DNA of 64,000 bases from Vineibacter terrae (GTDB lineage Bacteria; Pseudomonadota; Alphaproteobacteria; Reyranellales; Reyranellaceae): contig NZ_VDUZ01000031.1 in NCBI RefSeq assembly GCF_008039615.1, forward strand, positions 1 through 64,000. Direction: 5' to 3'. Position numbers and translations under genes: made by a program. Every line of letters starts with the position of its first letter. The stretch's first letter is position 1. Positions 1-9,883 of this stretch are shown piece after piece. A model generated the notes under the pieces. That model was given only the letters and a program-made list of their open reading frames with translations, did not search any database and was not told the origin of the DNA.

Positions 1-117
1 GCAAAGCTCGGCGGATGGCATGTATATGAAACCAAGCCGCCGGGACCCATCACCTTCTTCAACGGCTTGACCTACTTCCGCGCCCTCGCACAAGGTTATG
101 CCCTCAACGATCTGTAG
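1..117 (+). CDS. C-terminal end of an unrecognised protein (partial)
   Basis: The first 38 codons of the window form an open frame that ends at TAG (115-117), with a natural-looking C-terminus ...GPITFFNGLTYFRALAQ and then GYALNDL. The gene starts outside the window. I do not recognise the family. It converges on the binding-protein gene ending at 158, with only 40 bases between the two stops, and that gap holds a small CTCCC/GGGAG hairpin. The absence of frame breaks and the non-repetitive composition argue that it is real coding sequence. Confidence 0.55.
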   Translation, partial: AKLGGWHVYETKPPGPITFFNGLTYFRALAQGYALNDL

Positions 118-157
118 ACGCCCTAGCGCTCCCGCAGGGAGAGGAGAAGTACGTTCA

Positions 158-1396
158 TCACCACTTGTTCAGCATGGGCACCGGCGCGTTGCGGGCGGCG
201 GCGGTATATTTGCCGTCCTTGATCGTGCCGATGCCGGCCGCCAGCCCGGCGACCGGGAACGGCGCCTCCTTGGTGAACTTCAGGTCGGAGAAGGTGCCGA
301 AGATCTGATCGGACGCGATCGGCGTGCTCAGCATGGTCTCGCGGATGGCCTCGCCGGTGACCTTGTCGGCACCCACCCGCTTGGCCGTGGCCTCGACGGC
401 ACGCAGCGCCACCAGCACCTGGCCCATGCCCTGGATGGTCGTCACCGACCACTGGGCCTTCATGCCGTGCTTGCTGGTCAGCATGTCGAAGAAGGTGCGC
501 GCCGGCGTCTTCTCGTCGGTCGGCACCGCCATGGCATAGACCTCGTAGTCGCCTTCCATTTGCTTGATGTCGCCCATGGCACGGCCTGAATCGAACATGC
601 CGTTATGCGAGCTCATCAGGATCGGCACGCTCTTGCCCAGCGCCTGCATGGCGCGCTTGGCGGCGACCACGGCGGCGGTGTTGGTCTGGATCGAGACCAC
701 CTCGGCGCCCTTGCGCAGCACGCGGCTGATCTGGGTCGTCAGATCGGTGGGCTGCACCTCGGTGAACACCGACTCGACCACCTCGAGCTTGTCGGGGTTG
801 TCCTTGGCGTATTTCTCGATGCCCTTCTGCTGGTCGATGTAGGCCGGCGACGCCTCCGACGAGATGATGGCGACCTTCAGCGGGCCGCTGCCGCCGCGCT
901 TCTCGCGGAACCAGTTGTAGAAGGCCACGGCCTCGTGCGAGTAGGTCGGGCGCGGGTTGAAGATCCAGGGATCGGGCTTCCAGGCAAAGCCGTAGCCGGC
1001 GGTCGACATGATCATCGGGATCTTGTCGCCCGGCAGGCGGCCCTGCAGCGCCGCGACGTCCGGTCCGCCCAGCCCGAGCACCAGCACGGGGTTGAGCTCG
1101 GCCTTGATGCCCGGCCACAGGCTTGCGACCTGGGCCGCGTCGTAGCGGTGGTCGTAATCCTTGAAGGCGATCTTGATGCCGAGCTTCTGACCGACCTCGG
1201 CGTTCCACCAGTCGACGATGGGACGGCGCGAGCCGATGATGTCCTTCATCACGTCGGCGTAGGGGCCCGTGAAGTCGGCCATCGAGGCCATGTTGTACGT
1301 GGTCTGGGCAGTGGCGCCGGCCGGCGGCAACGCCCAGGCGGCCACGATCGCCCCGGCGATAGCGGCGCGTCTTGCAACGCGTTTTGCAATACGCAT
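158..1396 (-). CDS. Branched-chain-amino-acid-type ABC transporter substrate-binding protein (copy 1)
   Basis: Periplasmic binding protein of the LivJ/LivK class (Peripla_BP_6 family), 412 residues. The start at 1396 was chosen because a GGGAGGAAGC ribosome site precedes it and the protein then opens with a signal peptide (basic MRIAKRVARR, a hydrophobic stretch, cleavage near ATAQ at about residue 30). An upstream in-frame start would add an implausible leader. It is the third of three closely similar paralogues (158, 1501, 3751) in one operon and lies last. Shared blocks include TYNxASMADFTGPYADVMKD, GGPDVAALQGRLPGDK and SSEASPAYIDQQ. The ligand cannot be read from sequence; the neighbouring acyl-CoA ligase suggests a carboxylic acid rather than an amino acid. 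A 40-bp palindrome separates it from copy 2. Confidence 0.9.
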   Translation of the reverse strand: MRIAKRVARRAAIAGAIVAAWALPPAGATAQTTYNMASMADFTGPYADVMKDIIGSRRPIVDWWNAEVGQKLGIKIAFKDYDHRYDAAQVASLWPGIKAELNPVLVLGLGGPDVAALQGRLPGDKIPMIMSTAGYGFAWKPDPWIFNPRPTYSHEAVAFYNWFREKRGGSGPLKVAIISSEASPAYIDQQKGIEKYAKDNPDKLEVVESVFTEVQPTDLTTQISRVLRKGAEVVSIQTNTAAVVAAKRAMQALGKSVPILMSSHNGMFDSGRAMGDIKQMEGDYEVYAMAVPTDEKTPARTFFDMLTSKHGMKAQWSVTTIQGMGQVLVALRAVEATAKRVGADKVTGEAIRETMLSTPIASDQIFGTFSDLKFTKEAPFPVAGLAAGIGTIKDGKYTAAARNAPVPMLNKW

Positions 1397-1455
1397 GCTT
1401 CCTCCCTTTCGATTGTTCGTGCAGGAAACGCTACGCTGCTCGTTACGGGTCCGTT

Positions 1456-1495
1456 TTGCCGGGAGCGCGCCACTGCAGTGGCGCGCTCCCGGCAA
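1456..1495. repeat. Perfect 40-bp extragenic palindrome
   Basis: Bases 1456-1495 are a perfect inverted repeat without a spacer (left arm TTGCCGGGAGCGCGCCACTG). It sits between the start of binding-protein copy 1 and the stop of copy 2. Its core (GGGAGCGCGCCACT-CAGTGGCGCGCTCCC) recurs as the arms of the 21879-21987 element. As RNA it would form a very stable hairpin that could protect or attenuate the operon transcript. Confidence 0.85.
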
Positions 1496-1500
1496 TCACC

Positions 1501-2727
1501 TCACCACTTGCTCAGCACCGGTACAGCCGCGTCCTTGGCCGCCGCGACGTACTTGCCGTCCTTGATCGTGCCGATGCCGGCCGTCAGCCCGGTGACCGGG
1601 AACGGCGCCTCCTTGGTGAACTTCAGGTCGGGCAGGGTGCCGAAGATCTGGTCGGACGCGATCGGCGTGCTCAGCATGGTCTCGCGGATGGCTTCGCCGG
1701 TGATCTTGTCGGCGCCGACCCGCTTGGCCGTGGCCTCGATCGCGCGCAGCGCCACCAGCACCTGGCCCATGCCCTGCACGGCCGTGACCGTCCACTGCGA
1801 CTTCATGCCGTGCTTGGTGGCCAGCATGTCGAAGAAGGCGCGGGCCGGCGTCTTCTCGTCGGTCGGCACCGCCATGGCGTAGGCCTCGAAGTCGCCTTCC
1901 ATCTGCTTGACGTCGCCCACGGCGCGGCCGGAATCGAGCACGCCGTTATGCGAGCTCATCAGGATCGGCACGTTCTTGCCCAGCGCCTGCAGGGCGCGCT
2001 TGGTGGCGACCACGGCGGCGGTGTTGGTCTGGATCGAGATCACCTCGGCGCCCTTGCGCACGACGCGGTTGATCTGGGTCGTGAGGTCGGTGGGCTGCAC
2101 CTCGGTGAACACCGATTCGACGATCTCGACCTTGTCGGGGTTGTCCTTGGCATACTTCTCGATGCCGCGCTGCTGGTCGATATAGGCCGGCGAAGCCTCC
2201 GACGAGATGATGGCGACCTTGAGCGGGCCGCTGCCACCGCGCCTGGCGCGGAACCAGTTGAAGAAGGCTGCGGCCTCGTGGGAGTAGGTCGGGCGTGGGT
2301 TGAAGATCCAGGGGTCGGGCTTCCAGGCGAAGCCGTAGCCGGCGGTCGACATGATCATCGGGATCTTGTCGCCCGGCAGGCGGCCCTGCAGCGCCGCCAC
2401 GTCGGGGCCGCCGGCGCCCAGCATGATGATGGGATTGAGCTCGGCCTTGATGCCGGGCCACAGGCTGGCGGCCTGGGCCGCGTCATAGCGATGGTCGTAT
2501 TGCTTGACGGCGAGCTTGATGCCGAGCTTCTGGCCGACCTCGCCGTTCCACCACTCGATGGCCGGCCGCTGCGAGCCGATCAGGTCCTTCATGACATCGG
2601 CGTAGGGGCCGGTGAAATCGGCCGTCGCCGCGAGATTGTAGGTAGCCTGGCCACTGGCGCCGGCCACAGGCAGAAAGCTTCCCGCCGCGATCGCCCATGC
2701 AGCGGCAGTGCGTGTGAAGACCCTCAT
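1501..2727 (-). CDS. Branched-chain-amino-acid-type ABC transporter substrate-binding protein (copy 2)
   Basis: Second paralogue of the periplasmic binding protein, 408 residues. It starts at 2727 behind GGAGGGAAC with a signal peptide (MRVFTRTAAAWAIAAGS..., cleavage near ASGQA at about 27-28). The mature part aligns along its whole length with the copies at 158 and 3751, through the TAGYGFAWKPDPWIFNPRPT block and the TDEKTPARAFFDML block. It lies between livF and copy 1 on the same strand, so it is probably co-transcribed. Keeping three intact copies suggests related but different ligands served by one permease. Confidence 0.9.
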   Translation of the reverse strand: MRVFTRTAAAWAIAAGSFLPVAGASGQATYNLAATADFTGPYADVMKDLIGSQRPAIEWWNGEVGQKLGIKLAVKQYDHRYDAAQAASLWPGIKAELNPIIMLGAGGPDVAALQGRLPGDKIPMIMSTAGYGFAWKPDPWIFNPRPTYSHEAAAFFNWFRARRGGSGPLKVAIISSEASPAYIDQQRGIEKYAKDNPDKVEIVESVFTEVQPTDLTTQINRVVRKGAEVISIQTNTAAVVATKRALQALGKNVPILMSSHNGVLDSGRAVGDVKQMEGDFEAYAMAVPTDEKTPARAFFDMLATKHGMKSQWTVTAVQGMGQVLVALRAIEATAKRVGADKITGEAIRETMLSTPIASDQIFGTLPDLKFTKEAPFPVTGLTAGIGTIKDGKYVAAAKDAAVPVLSKW

Positions 2728-2762
2728 GTTCCCTCCGTTCGCTCGTTGGCGCAGGAATGCGT

Positions 2763-2888
2763 TCCCGTTGGAGCGAAGCGAAGGATCCTGCGGTGATCAG
2801 GGCCCTGCAATCATGCTACGCGTTCTCTACTCTCTACCGGCACTCTCCTTGACCGTCACCGCAAGGTCCTTCGCAGCGCTCAGGACGA
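2763..2888. repeat. Degenerate extragenic palindrome
   Basis: The gap between binding-protein copy 2 and livF holds an eroded inverted repeat: GGAGCGAAGCGAAGGATCCTG on one side and AGGTCCTTCGCAGCGCTCAG on the other. It resembles the bacterial GAGCGCAGCGAAGGATC type of extragenic palindrome but is too decayed to delimit well. I see no gene in 2728-2904. Confidence 0.4.
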
Positions 2889-2904
2889 CAGAAGCCGCTC
2901 GTCT

Positions 2905-3696
<792 letters not shown>

Positions 3697-3715
3697 GGCG
3701 GCCTCCCGATGCTGT

Positions 3716-3743
3716 CCTTCTCCCCGCTTTCGCGGGGAGAAGG
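3716..3743. terminator. 12-bp perfect hairpin between binding-protein copy 3 and livF
   Basis: CCTTCTCCCCGC pairs perfectly with GCGGGGAGAAGG around a TTTC loop. There is no U-tract, and the genes on both sides run in the same direction. It is therefore more likely a processing, attenuation or extragenic-repeat hairpin than a full terminator. Confidence 0.55.
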
Positions 3744-3750
3744 GAAGAGC

Positions 3751-5004
3751 TCACCACTTGTTCAGGGTGGGAACCGGCACGCCCTGGGCGGCGGCGGCGT
3801 ACTTGCCGTCCTTGATCGTGCCGATGCTCACGGTCAGGCCCGACACCGGGAACGGCGCGTCCTTGGTGAACTTCAGGCCCGGCAGGATCGAGAACATCTG
3901 GTCGGCCGTGATCGGCGTGGTCAGCACCGTCTCGCGGATGGCTTCGCCGGTGATCTTGTCGGCGCCGACCCGCTTGGCCGTGGCCTCGATCGCGCGCAGC
4001 GCCACCACCGTCTGGCCCAGGCCCTGCACGGCCGTGACCGTCCACTGCGCCTTCATGCCGTGCTTGGCGGCCAGCATGTCGAAGAAGGCGCGGGCCGGCG
4101 TCTTCTCGTCGGTCGGCACCGCCATGGCGTAGACCTCGTAGTCGCCTTCCATCTGCTTGATGTCGCCGATGGCACGGGCCGAATCGAGCACGCCGTTATG
4201 CGAGCTCATCAGGATCGGCACGTTCTTGCCCAGCGCCTGCAGCGCCCGCTTGGCGGCGACCACGGCGGCGGTGTTGGTCTGGATCGAGATCACCTCGGCG
4301 CCTTTGCGCACGACGCGGTTGATCTGGGTCGTGAGGTCGGTGGGCTGCACCTCGGTGAACACCGACTCGACGACCTCGAGCTTGTCGGGGTTGTCCTTGG
4401 CGTACTTCTCGATGCCCTTCTGCTGGTCGATATAGGCCGGCGAGGCTTCGGAGGAGATGATGGCGACCTTGAGCGGGCCACTGCCGCCGCGCTTCTCGCG
4501 CAGCCAGTTGAAGAAGGCCACGGCCTCGTGCGAGTAGGTCGGCCGCTGGTTGAAGATCCAGGGATCGGGCTTCCAGGCGAAGCCGTAGCCGGCGGTCGCC
4601 ATGAACATCGGCACCTTGTCGCCGGGCAGGCGGCCCTGCAGCGCCGCGACGTCGGGACCGCCCAGGCCCAGCACGGCGACGGGATTGAGCTCGGCCTTGA
4701 TACCCGGCCAGAGGCTCGCGACCTGGGCCGCGTCGTAGCGGTGGTCGTAATCCTTGAAGGTGATCTTGATGCCGAGCTTCTGGCCGACCTCGGCGTTCCA
4801 CCACTCGATGGCGGGACGGCGCGAGCCCAGCAGATCCTTCATCACGTCGGCGTAGGGGCCCGTGAAGTCGGCCATCGAGGCGAAGTTGTAGGTGGTCTGG
4901 GCGCCGGCCGGTGCCGACAGGAAGCCCAGCGCCACTGCCGCCGCGGCGATCGGGGCGTGCTTGAGGACAGACATGCGTACTCTTTCTCTCCGGTTTTCAG
5001 TCAT
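3751..5004 (-). CDS. Branched-chain-amino-acid-type ABC transporter substrate-binding protein (copy 3)
   Basis: Third paralogous periplasmic binding protein, 417 residues from the ATG at 5004, which has GAGGAA just upstream. A second possible start lies ten codons in (MSVLKHAPIAAAA, 4974), and either gives a signal peptide ending near PAGAQ. The mature protein aligns end to end with copies 1 and 2. It follows livM directly, so it is the copy placed in the usual position of such operons, and the other two look like later tandem duplications. Distinctive substitutions include TADQMFSILPGLKF where the others have ASDQIFGT. Confidence 0.9.
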   Translation of the reverse strand: MTENRRERVRMSVLKHAPIAAAAVALGFLSAPAGAQTTYNFASMADFTGPYADVMKDLLGSRRPAIEWWNAEVGQKLGIKITFKDYDHRYDAAQVASLWPGIKAELNPVAVLGLGGPDVAALQGRLPGDKVPMFMATAGYGFAWKPDPWIFNQRPTYSHEAVAFFNWLREKRGGSGPLKVAIISSEASPAYIDQQKGIEKYAKDNPDKLEVVESVFTEVQPTDLTTQINRVVRKGAEVISIQTNTAAVVAAKRALQALGKNVPILMSSHNGVLDSARAIGDIKQMEGDYEVYAMAVPTDEKTPARAFFDMLAAKHGMKAQWTVTAVQGLGQTVVALRAIEATAKRVGADKITGEAIRETVLTTPITADQMFSILPGLKFTKDAPFPVSGLTVSIGTIKDGKYAAAAQGVPVPTLNKW

Positions 5005-5059
5005 GGGTTCCTCGCTCCGCGAGAGCGGGGAGAGGTGTGAATGGCGCCACTGGCGCTTG

Positions 5060-6112
5060 TCAGTAGGGGAAGGGCCATAGCCGGTAGGAGCGCTTCATGA
5101 TGTTCCAGCGGTGCATCAGGCCGCGCGGCTCGAAGATCAGGAAGGCTGCGATGATGCCGCCCAGGAACACGTTCATGGTCGCGAACACGACGTCGCCGCC
5201 CAGGGCCGGGAACTGGTGCACCAGGCTGGGGCCCAGGGTGACGAAGCCCTCGCGGATGGCGGTGATGATGAACACGCCGATCAGCGCGCCGGTCACCGAG
5301 CCCATGCCGCCGACGATGATCATGGCGATGAACCAGATCGAGTGGAACAGCGTGAACTGGTCGACGGCGACGAAGCGCACGTAGTAGGCCCACAGCCCGC
5401 CGCCGATGCCGGCATAGAAGGCGCCGATCAGGAACGCGGTGGCCTTGGTGCGCACCACGTTGATGCCCATCATGCCCGAGGCGACGTCGTCATCGCGCAC
5501 GGCGACGAAGGCGCGGCCGTGGCTGCTGCGCACGATGCCGTAGGCGCCGAAGGCCATGATGATGGCGACGACCAGGCACAGGTAGTAGATCGACCGGTCG
5601 GTGGCGAGCGCGATGCCAAAGAAGGTCGCCGGCTCCAGCGACAATCCGTTGGAGGCGCCGAACCAGGACGACGGCAGGTTCAGGATCAGGAAGTGGAACA
5701 GCGCCTGCGCCGCGATCGTGGTCAGCGCCAGGTAGAAGCCCTTGATGCGCACCGCCGACAGGCCGAAGACGAAGCCGAACACGGCCGCCGCGCCGCCGCC
5801 CAGCGGGATGCTGAGCCAGAACGGCAACCCGGCCTTGGTCGCCAGCACCCCGGTGGCATAGGCGCCCACGCCCATGAAGGCCGCCTGGCCGAGATTCACC
5901 TGCCCGGCATAGCCGGTGTTGATCTGCAGGCCGATCACCACCACGGCCGAGATCATCATGGCGGTCGAGATCGCGACCAGCCGCGGCCCCACCACATAGG
6001 GCAGCACGAACAGGGCCAGGATGAAGAGGGTGAACGCGATCCATTGCTGGCGCGTGCGGATCAGCGCCTGGTCGCGGGCGAAGCTGGTGGCGAAGACGCC
6101 GGCGGGATCCAT
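5060..6112 (-). CDS. livM: Liv-type ABC transporter permease LivM
   Basis: Inner-membrane permease subunit, 350 residues and strongly hydrophobic, with the LivM landmark GYAGQVNLGQAAFMGVGAY (about 67-86) and the cytoplasmic EAA-like loop around SSHGRAFVAVRDDDVAS. It starts three bases after the livH stop (GAGG in the livH tail serves as ribosome site), which suggests translational coupling. The tail ...EPRGLMHRWNIMKRSYRLWPFPY is typical of LivM proteins in acyl-CoA-ligase-linked Liv clusters. Confidence 0.93.
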   Translation of the reverse strand: MDPAGVFATSFARDQALIRTRQQWIAFTLFILALFVLPYVVGPRLVAISTAMMISAVVVIGLQINTGYAGQVNLGQAAFMGVGAYATGVLATKAGLPFWLSIPLGGGAAAVFGFVFGLSAVRIKGFYLALTTIAAQALFHFLILNLPSSWFGASNGLSLEPATFFGIALATDRSIYYLCLVVAIIMAFGAYGIVRSSHGRAFVAVRDDDVASGMMGINVVRTKATAFLIGAFYAGIGGGLWAYYVRFVAVDQFTLFHSIWFIAMIIVGGMGSVTGALIGVFIITAIREGFVTLGPSLVHQFPALGGDVVFATMNVFLGGIIAAFLIFEPRGLMHRWNIMKRSYRLWPFPY

Positions 6113-6115
6113 GCC

Positions 6116-7000
6116 TCAGACCCTCTCGATGGTCTTCCAGCCGAACATGCCGGTCGGTCGCACGAACAGGATGAACAGCATGATGACGAAGGGGAAGACG
6201 GTGCCGACGGCGCCGCCCACGGCCGGATCGACATAGGCGGTGACCAGGCCCTGGATGATGCCCACGATCAGGCCGGCCAGCAGCACGCCGGCGATCGACT
6301 CGAAGCCGGCCAGCAGCGCCACCGGCAGCGCCGCCAGCCCGATATCGGAGGCCAGGAAGCTGAGCGACTTGCCGCTGAGGTAGATGATGGCGCCCAGGGT
6401 CGAGAGCAGGGCTCCCAGGATCCAGGCGAAGGCGATCGAGCGCTTGACCGAGATGCCGAGCGACATCGCCACCTGGTGATCCTCCGCCACCGCCGTCATG
6501 CGCAAGCCGGGGCGGGTGCGATTGAAGAACCACGACAGGCCCAGCCCAACGATGATGGTAAGGATGGCGCCGAACAGCAGCGAGCGCGGGATCAGGATGT
6601 CGCCGAAGATCACCGGCTTGAGCGGGAAGATGATCGGGAACGGCCGCACCTGCGCGCCGAACAGCACCAGAACCAGGCCCCGGATCAGGATCAGCAGGCC
6701 GATGGTCACCATCACCATGGCGAACACCGACTCGCCCACCAGGCGGGAGAAGAAGATGCGCTCGATCAGCAGGCCGAACACGGCGGCGGCGACGAAGGCC
6801 AGCGGCAGCCCCACCGCGAGCGGCATGCCCATGGCCAGCACCATCCACCAGACGATGAAGCCGCCAAAGACGACCAGCTCGCCTTGCGCGAAGTTGAAAA
6901 CCTTCGAGGCGCGGTAGATGACGATGAAGCCCATCGCCACCAGGGCGTAGAGCAGCCCGACCAGCGCGCCGTTGATGAGGTAGTTGAGGAAGTCGATCAT
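6116..7000 (-). CDS. livH: Liv-type ABC transporter permease LivH
   Basis: Inner-membrane permease subunit, 294 residues with about eight membrane segments. LivH hallmarks are the N-terminal NYLINGALVGLLYALVAMGF, VFNFAQGELVVFGG, and the loop AEDHQVAMSLGISVKRSIAFAW. Its ATG overlaps the stop of the acyl-CoA ligase by four bases (ATGA), and livM follows three bases later, so ligase, livH and livM form one tightly coupled unit. Confidence 0.93.
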   Translation of the reverse strand: MIDFLNYLINGALVGLLYALVAMGFIVIYRASKVFNFAQGELVVFGGFIVWWMVLAMGMPLAVGLPLAFVAAAVFGLLIERIFFSRLVGESVFAMVMVTIGLLILIRGLVLVLFGAQVRPFPIIFPLKPVIFGDILIPRSLLFGAILTIIVGLGLSWFFNRTRPGLRMTAVAEDHQVAMSLGISVKRSIAFAWILGALLSTLGAIIYLSGKSLSFLASDIGLAALPVALLAGFESIAGVLLAGLIVGIIQGLVTAYVDPAVGGAVGTVFPFVIMLFILFVRPTGMFGWKTIERV

Positions 7001-8964
7001 CCGGCGGCTCGCAGTTTCTCGCGGTTGGGCTGGCGCTGGGCCGCGCCGGGCTCGACGTCATGGATCTCGACCCGCGCCACGAGCGCGCCGCGGCGTCCGT
7101 CCTGGTAGGTCACGGGAATCTCGACGGTAACCTTGTCGCCGCCGTCGTAGAGCCCGTCGATCAGCGCGCCGTAGCGTTCCAGGAGGAACTCGCGCCGCAG
7201 CTTGCGGGTGCGCGTGAGCTCGCCCTCGTCGGGGTCGAGCTCCTTGGGGAAGTTGGCGAAGCGGCGCACGCGCGCGGGCTCGGGCAGGAAGCTGTTGACG
7301 CGCGCGATCTCCTCGCGGACCAGCGCCGCCACCTCGGGCTTCTGCGACAGGTCGGTGAAGGTCGAGAAGCCGATGTTGCGGTCCTCGGCCCAGCGCGACA
7401 CCACGCTCATGTCGATATTGATCAGGGCGCCGATATAGTCCCGGGTCTCGTCGCCCAGGGTCATGATGTCCTTGATGAAGGGGCTGAAGCGCAGGCGCGT
7501 CTCGATGAACTGCGGCGGGAAGCGCTCGCCCGAGCGCAGCTTGCGCAGGTCGTCGATGCGCTCCAGGAACACCAGCTCGCCGCTGTCGGTCATCGAGACG
7601 GCGTCGCCGGTATGATACCAGCCGTCGGTGATGCGCTCGGCGCTCTTGTCCGGCTTCTTGTAATAGCCCTGGAAGAAGCTGCCGCCGCGCACCAGCAGCT
7701 CGCCGTCCTCGGAGAGCTTCCATTCCAGCTTGCCGCCGGCCTCGGGATGCACGTCGACCCAGTGGCCCACGGTTTCCAGGTCGTAGCGCGCGCCCTGGTG
7801 GATGGTGACGATGCCGATCTCGGTGGCGCCGTAGAGGTTGCGCAGCGGCACGCCGATGGCATGAAACAGCCGGAACACGTCGGGCGCCATGGTCGAGCCG
7901 CCCGACAGCGCCACCTTGGCGCGCGTCAGGCCGAGCTTGTCGCGCAGCGGCTTCAGCACCAGCGCCTCGGCCAGCGGATAGGCCAGCCGCGCCGACAGCG
8001 GCACCGGCTTGCCGTCCAGCCGCGCCACGTTGACCTGGCGGCCGACCTCGACGCCCCAGTTGTAGATGCGCTGGCGCATCTTGCCGGCGTCGAGCATGCG
8101 CGCCTGGATCGTCGCCGCCAGGCTTTCCCACTGGCGGGGCGCGAACAGCAGCATCTCGACCGCCAGCTCGCGCAGGTTGCCCAGCACCTCTTCCGGTCCT
8201 TCGGGGAAGTTCACCACCAGCGGCAGGACCATGCCGATGGTGATGCCGAACAGCTGCTCGGTGCCCCAGGCCGGCGCGATGTAGGTGAGGTACTCCATGC
8301 CGGGCTTGGCGCCCGTGGCGGTGATCAGGCGATGGGCGTTGTCGATCAGGTAGCGGTGCGTGATCACCACGCCCTTGGGCTTGCCGGTGGTGCCCGAGGT
8401 GTAGGACAGCACGGCGATGTCGTCGGGCTTGCCGGCCGCCACCAGCGTGGCGAACAGCTGCGGCTCGGCGGCGTGGCGCTTGCGGCCCTCGTCCTGCACC
8501 GCCTCGAACGTGGTCAGCACCTCCTGCTGGTACGACCACATGCCGGTATCGTCCCAGTAGATGATGCGGCGCAGGCCGGGCACATTGGCCAGCACGGCCA
8601 GGCCCTTGTCGACCTGCTCCTGGTCCTGGGCCACGAGGTACACCGCCTCGCTGTCGGCCAGCAGGAATTCGGCCTCGGCGGCGGTGAGGTCGGGGTAGAG
8701 CGACACGGCCTTGCCGCCCAGCGCCAGCGCCGCGAACTCGGCCCAGAAATGCTCGGGCTCGTTCTCGCCGATGATGGCGAGCGTCTCGCCCGGCTTCAGG
8801 CCCATGGCGTGCAGGCCCAGGGCGAAGGCGCGCACATTGTCCAGCAGGTCGGCGTAGGTGTACTCGCGCCAGATGCCGCGGTGCTTGTGGCGCTCGACCA
8901 GCCGCGAGGGGTTCTCGGCGGCGCGCTCCAGCAGGAGCTGCGGCAGGGTGCGTATCGGCAGCAT
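6997..8964 (-). CDS. AMP-binding acyl-CoA synthetase (long-chain type) inside the liv operon
   Basis: Adenylate-forming ligase that would convert a carboxylic acid, ATP and CoA to an acyl-CoA. It has 655 residues, the usual size of FadD15-like enzymes. The AMP-binding loop SYTSGTTGKPKG lies at about 187-198, followed by LYGATEIGI and the hinge region YHTGDA...LRSGERFPPQFIE. There is no signal peptide, so it acts in the cytoplasm. Its start shares one base with the livG stop (TGATG) and its end overlaps livH, so it is an integral member of the transport operon. This arrangement suggests import followed by CoA activation. The substrate (fatty, aromatic or alicyclic acid) is not determinable here. 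Confidence 0.92.
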   Translation of the reverse strand: MLPIRTLPQLLLERAAENPSRLVERHKHRGIWREYTYADLLDNVRAFALGLHAMGLKPGETLAIIGENEPEHFWAEFAALALGGKAVSLYPDLTAAEAEFLLADSEAVYLVAQDQEQVDKGLAVLANVPGLRRIIYWDDTGMWSYQQEVLTTFEAVQDEGRKRHAAEPQLFATLVAAGKPDDIAVLSYTSGTTGKPKGVVITHRYLIDNAHRLITATGAKPGMEYLTYIAPAWGTEQLFGITIGMVLPLVVNFPEGPEEVLGNLRELAVEMLLFAPRQWESLAATIQARMLDAGKMRQRIYNWGVEVGRQVNVARLDGKPVPLSARLAYPLAEALVLKPLRDKLGLTRAKVALSGGSTMAPDVFRLFHAIGVPLRNLYGATEIGIVTIHQGARYDLETVGHWVDVHPEAGGKLEWKLSEDGELLVRGGSFFQGYYKKPDKSAERITDGWYHTGDAVSMTDSGELVFLERIDDLRKLRSGERFPPQFIETRLRFSPFIKDIMTLGDETRDYIGALINIDMSVVSRWAEDRNIGFSTFTDLSQKPEVAALVREEIARVNSFLPEPARVRRFANFPKELDPDEGELTRTRKLRREFLLERYGALIDGLYDGGDKVTVEIPVTYQDGRRGALVARVEIHDVEPGAAQRQPNREKLRAAG

Positions 8965-9788
8965 CAGCGGTCACCCTCGCCGAGATAGGCTTTCAGCACC
9001 ACCGGGTCGGTCTGGATCTGCTTGGGCGTCCCTTCGGCGATCTTGCGGCCGAAATCGAGCACCACGATACGGTCGGCGAGGTCCATCACCACGCCCATGT
9101 CGTGCTCGACCAGCACCACCGGGATGCTGCGCGCCTCGCGCACGTCGAGCACGAAGCGCGCGAGGTCTTCCTTCTCCTCGGTGTTCATGCCCGCCATGGG
9201 CTCGTCCATCAGCAGGATCTTCGGCTCCTGCGCCAGCGCCCGGCCGAGGTCGACGCGCTTGCGCAGGCCGTAGCCCAGGCTGCCCACCGGCTGGTGGCGG
9301 ATCGACTGGATCTCCAGCAGCTCGATGATCTCCTCGACGACCTCGCGGTGGCGGAACTCCTCGGCGCGCGCCGGCCCGAAATGCAGGAACGCGGCCGGGA
9401 TCGAGCTCTTCATGTGGATGTGGCGGCCGACCATGATGTTCTCGATCACGGTCATGCCCGAGAAGATATGCGTGCCCTGGAAGGTCCGCGCCAGGCCCAG
9501 GCGGGCGATGTCGTGCACGCTCTTGCCGCTGATCAGGTTGCCGTTGAACCGCACCTCGCCCTTCTGCGGCCGGTAGAAGCCGCTGAGGCAGTTCATCAGC
9601 GACGTCTTGCCGGCGCCGTTGGGGCCGATGATGGCGACCAGCTCGTCGGCGCCGACCGTGACGGAGACGTCATTGAGCGCAACGACGCCGCCGAAAGCAA
9701 GTCGAATGCCTTGAGCGGTGAGAACCGGTGCCCTGGCATGCACCGCATCGCGGAATGCCGAGGAGTCCGCTTGCGCCGCCGCGCTCAC
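8964..9788 (-). CDS. livG: Liv-type ABC transporter ATP-binding protein LivG
   Basis: ATPase subunit, 274 residues, first gene of the tight livG-ligase-livH-livM unit. Walker A GPNGAGKTS is at about 55-63, the Q-loop region is LGLARTFQGTHIF, the signature is LGYGLRKRVDLGRALA (the loose form usual in LivG) and Walker B is ILLMDEP. The start is GTG at 9788 with GGGCGG upstream. The first 20 residues before PVLTAQGIRLAFGG are not conserved. The 212-base gap upstream carries a palindrome and would hold the promoter. Confidence 0.93.
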   Translation of the reverse strand: MSAAAQADSSAFRDAVHARAPVLTAQGIRLAFGGVVALNDVSVTVGADELVAIIGPNGAGKTSLMNCLSGFYRPQKGEVRFNGNLISGKSVHDIARLGLARTFQGTHIFSGMTVIENIMVGRHIHMKSSIPAAFLHFGPARAEEFRHREVVEEIIELLEIQSIRHQPVGSLGYGLRKRVDLGRALAQEPKILLMDEPMAGMNTEEKEDLARFVLDVREARSIPVVLVEHDMGVVMDLADRIVVLDFGRKIAEGTPKQIQTDPVVLKAYLGEGDR

Positions 9789-9883
9789 GATCCGCCCACC
9801 ATGCAGGAAGCCGCGCGCCTCATCGAACCTCCCTCGTCACCAACATGCTGACGTCTCTTTTTTACTAGTTGGCAGTATCCATT

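Noticed and set aside
2763-2888. Possible intrinsic terminator between binding-protein copy 2 and livF
   Set aside because: The inverted repeat is degenerate and lacks a T-run. Better described as an eroded extragenic repeat.
5111-7108. Long plus-strand open frame (about 665 codons) opposite livM and livH
   Set aside because: His/Gln/Asp/Arg-rich, low-complexity translation typical of the antisense of GC-rich membrane-protein genes. The opposite strand encodes clear LivM and LivH.
7060-8988. 642-codon plus-strand frame opposite the acyl-CoA ligase
   Set aside because: Shadow of the ligase gene, with the same low-complexity composition as other antisense frames.
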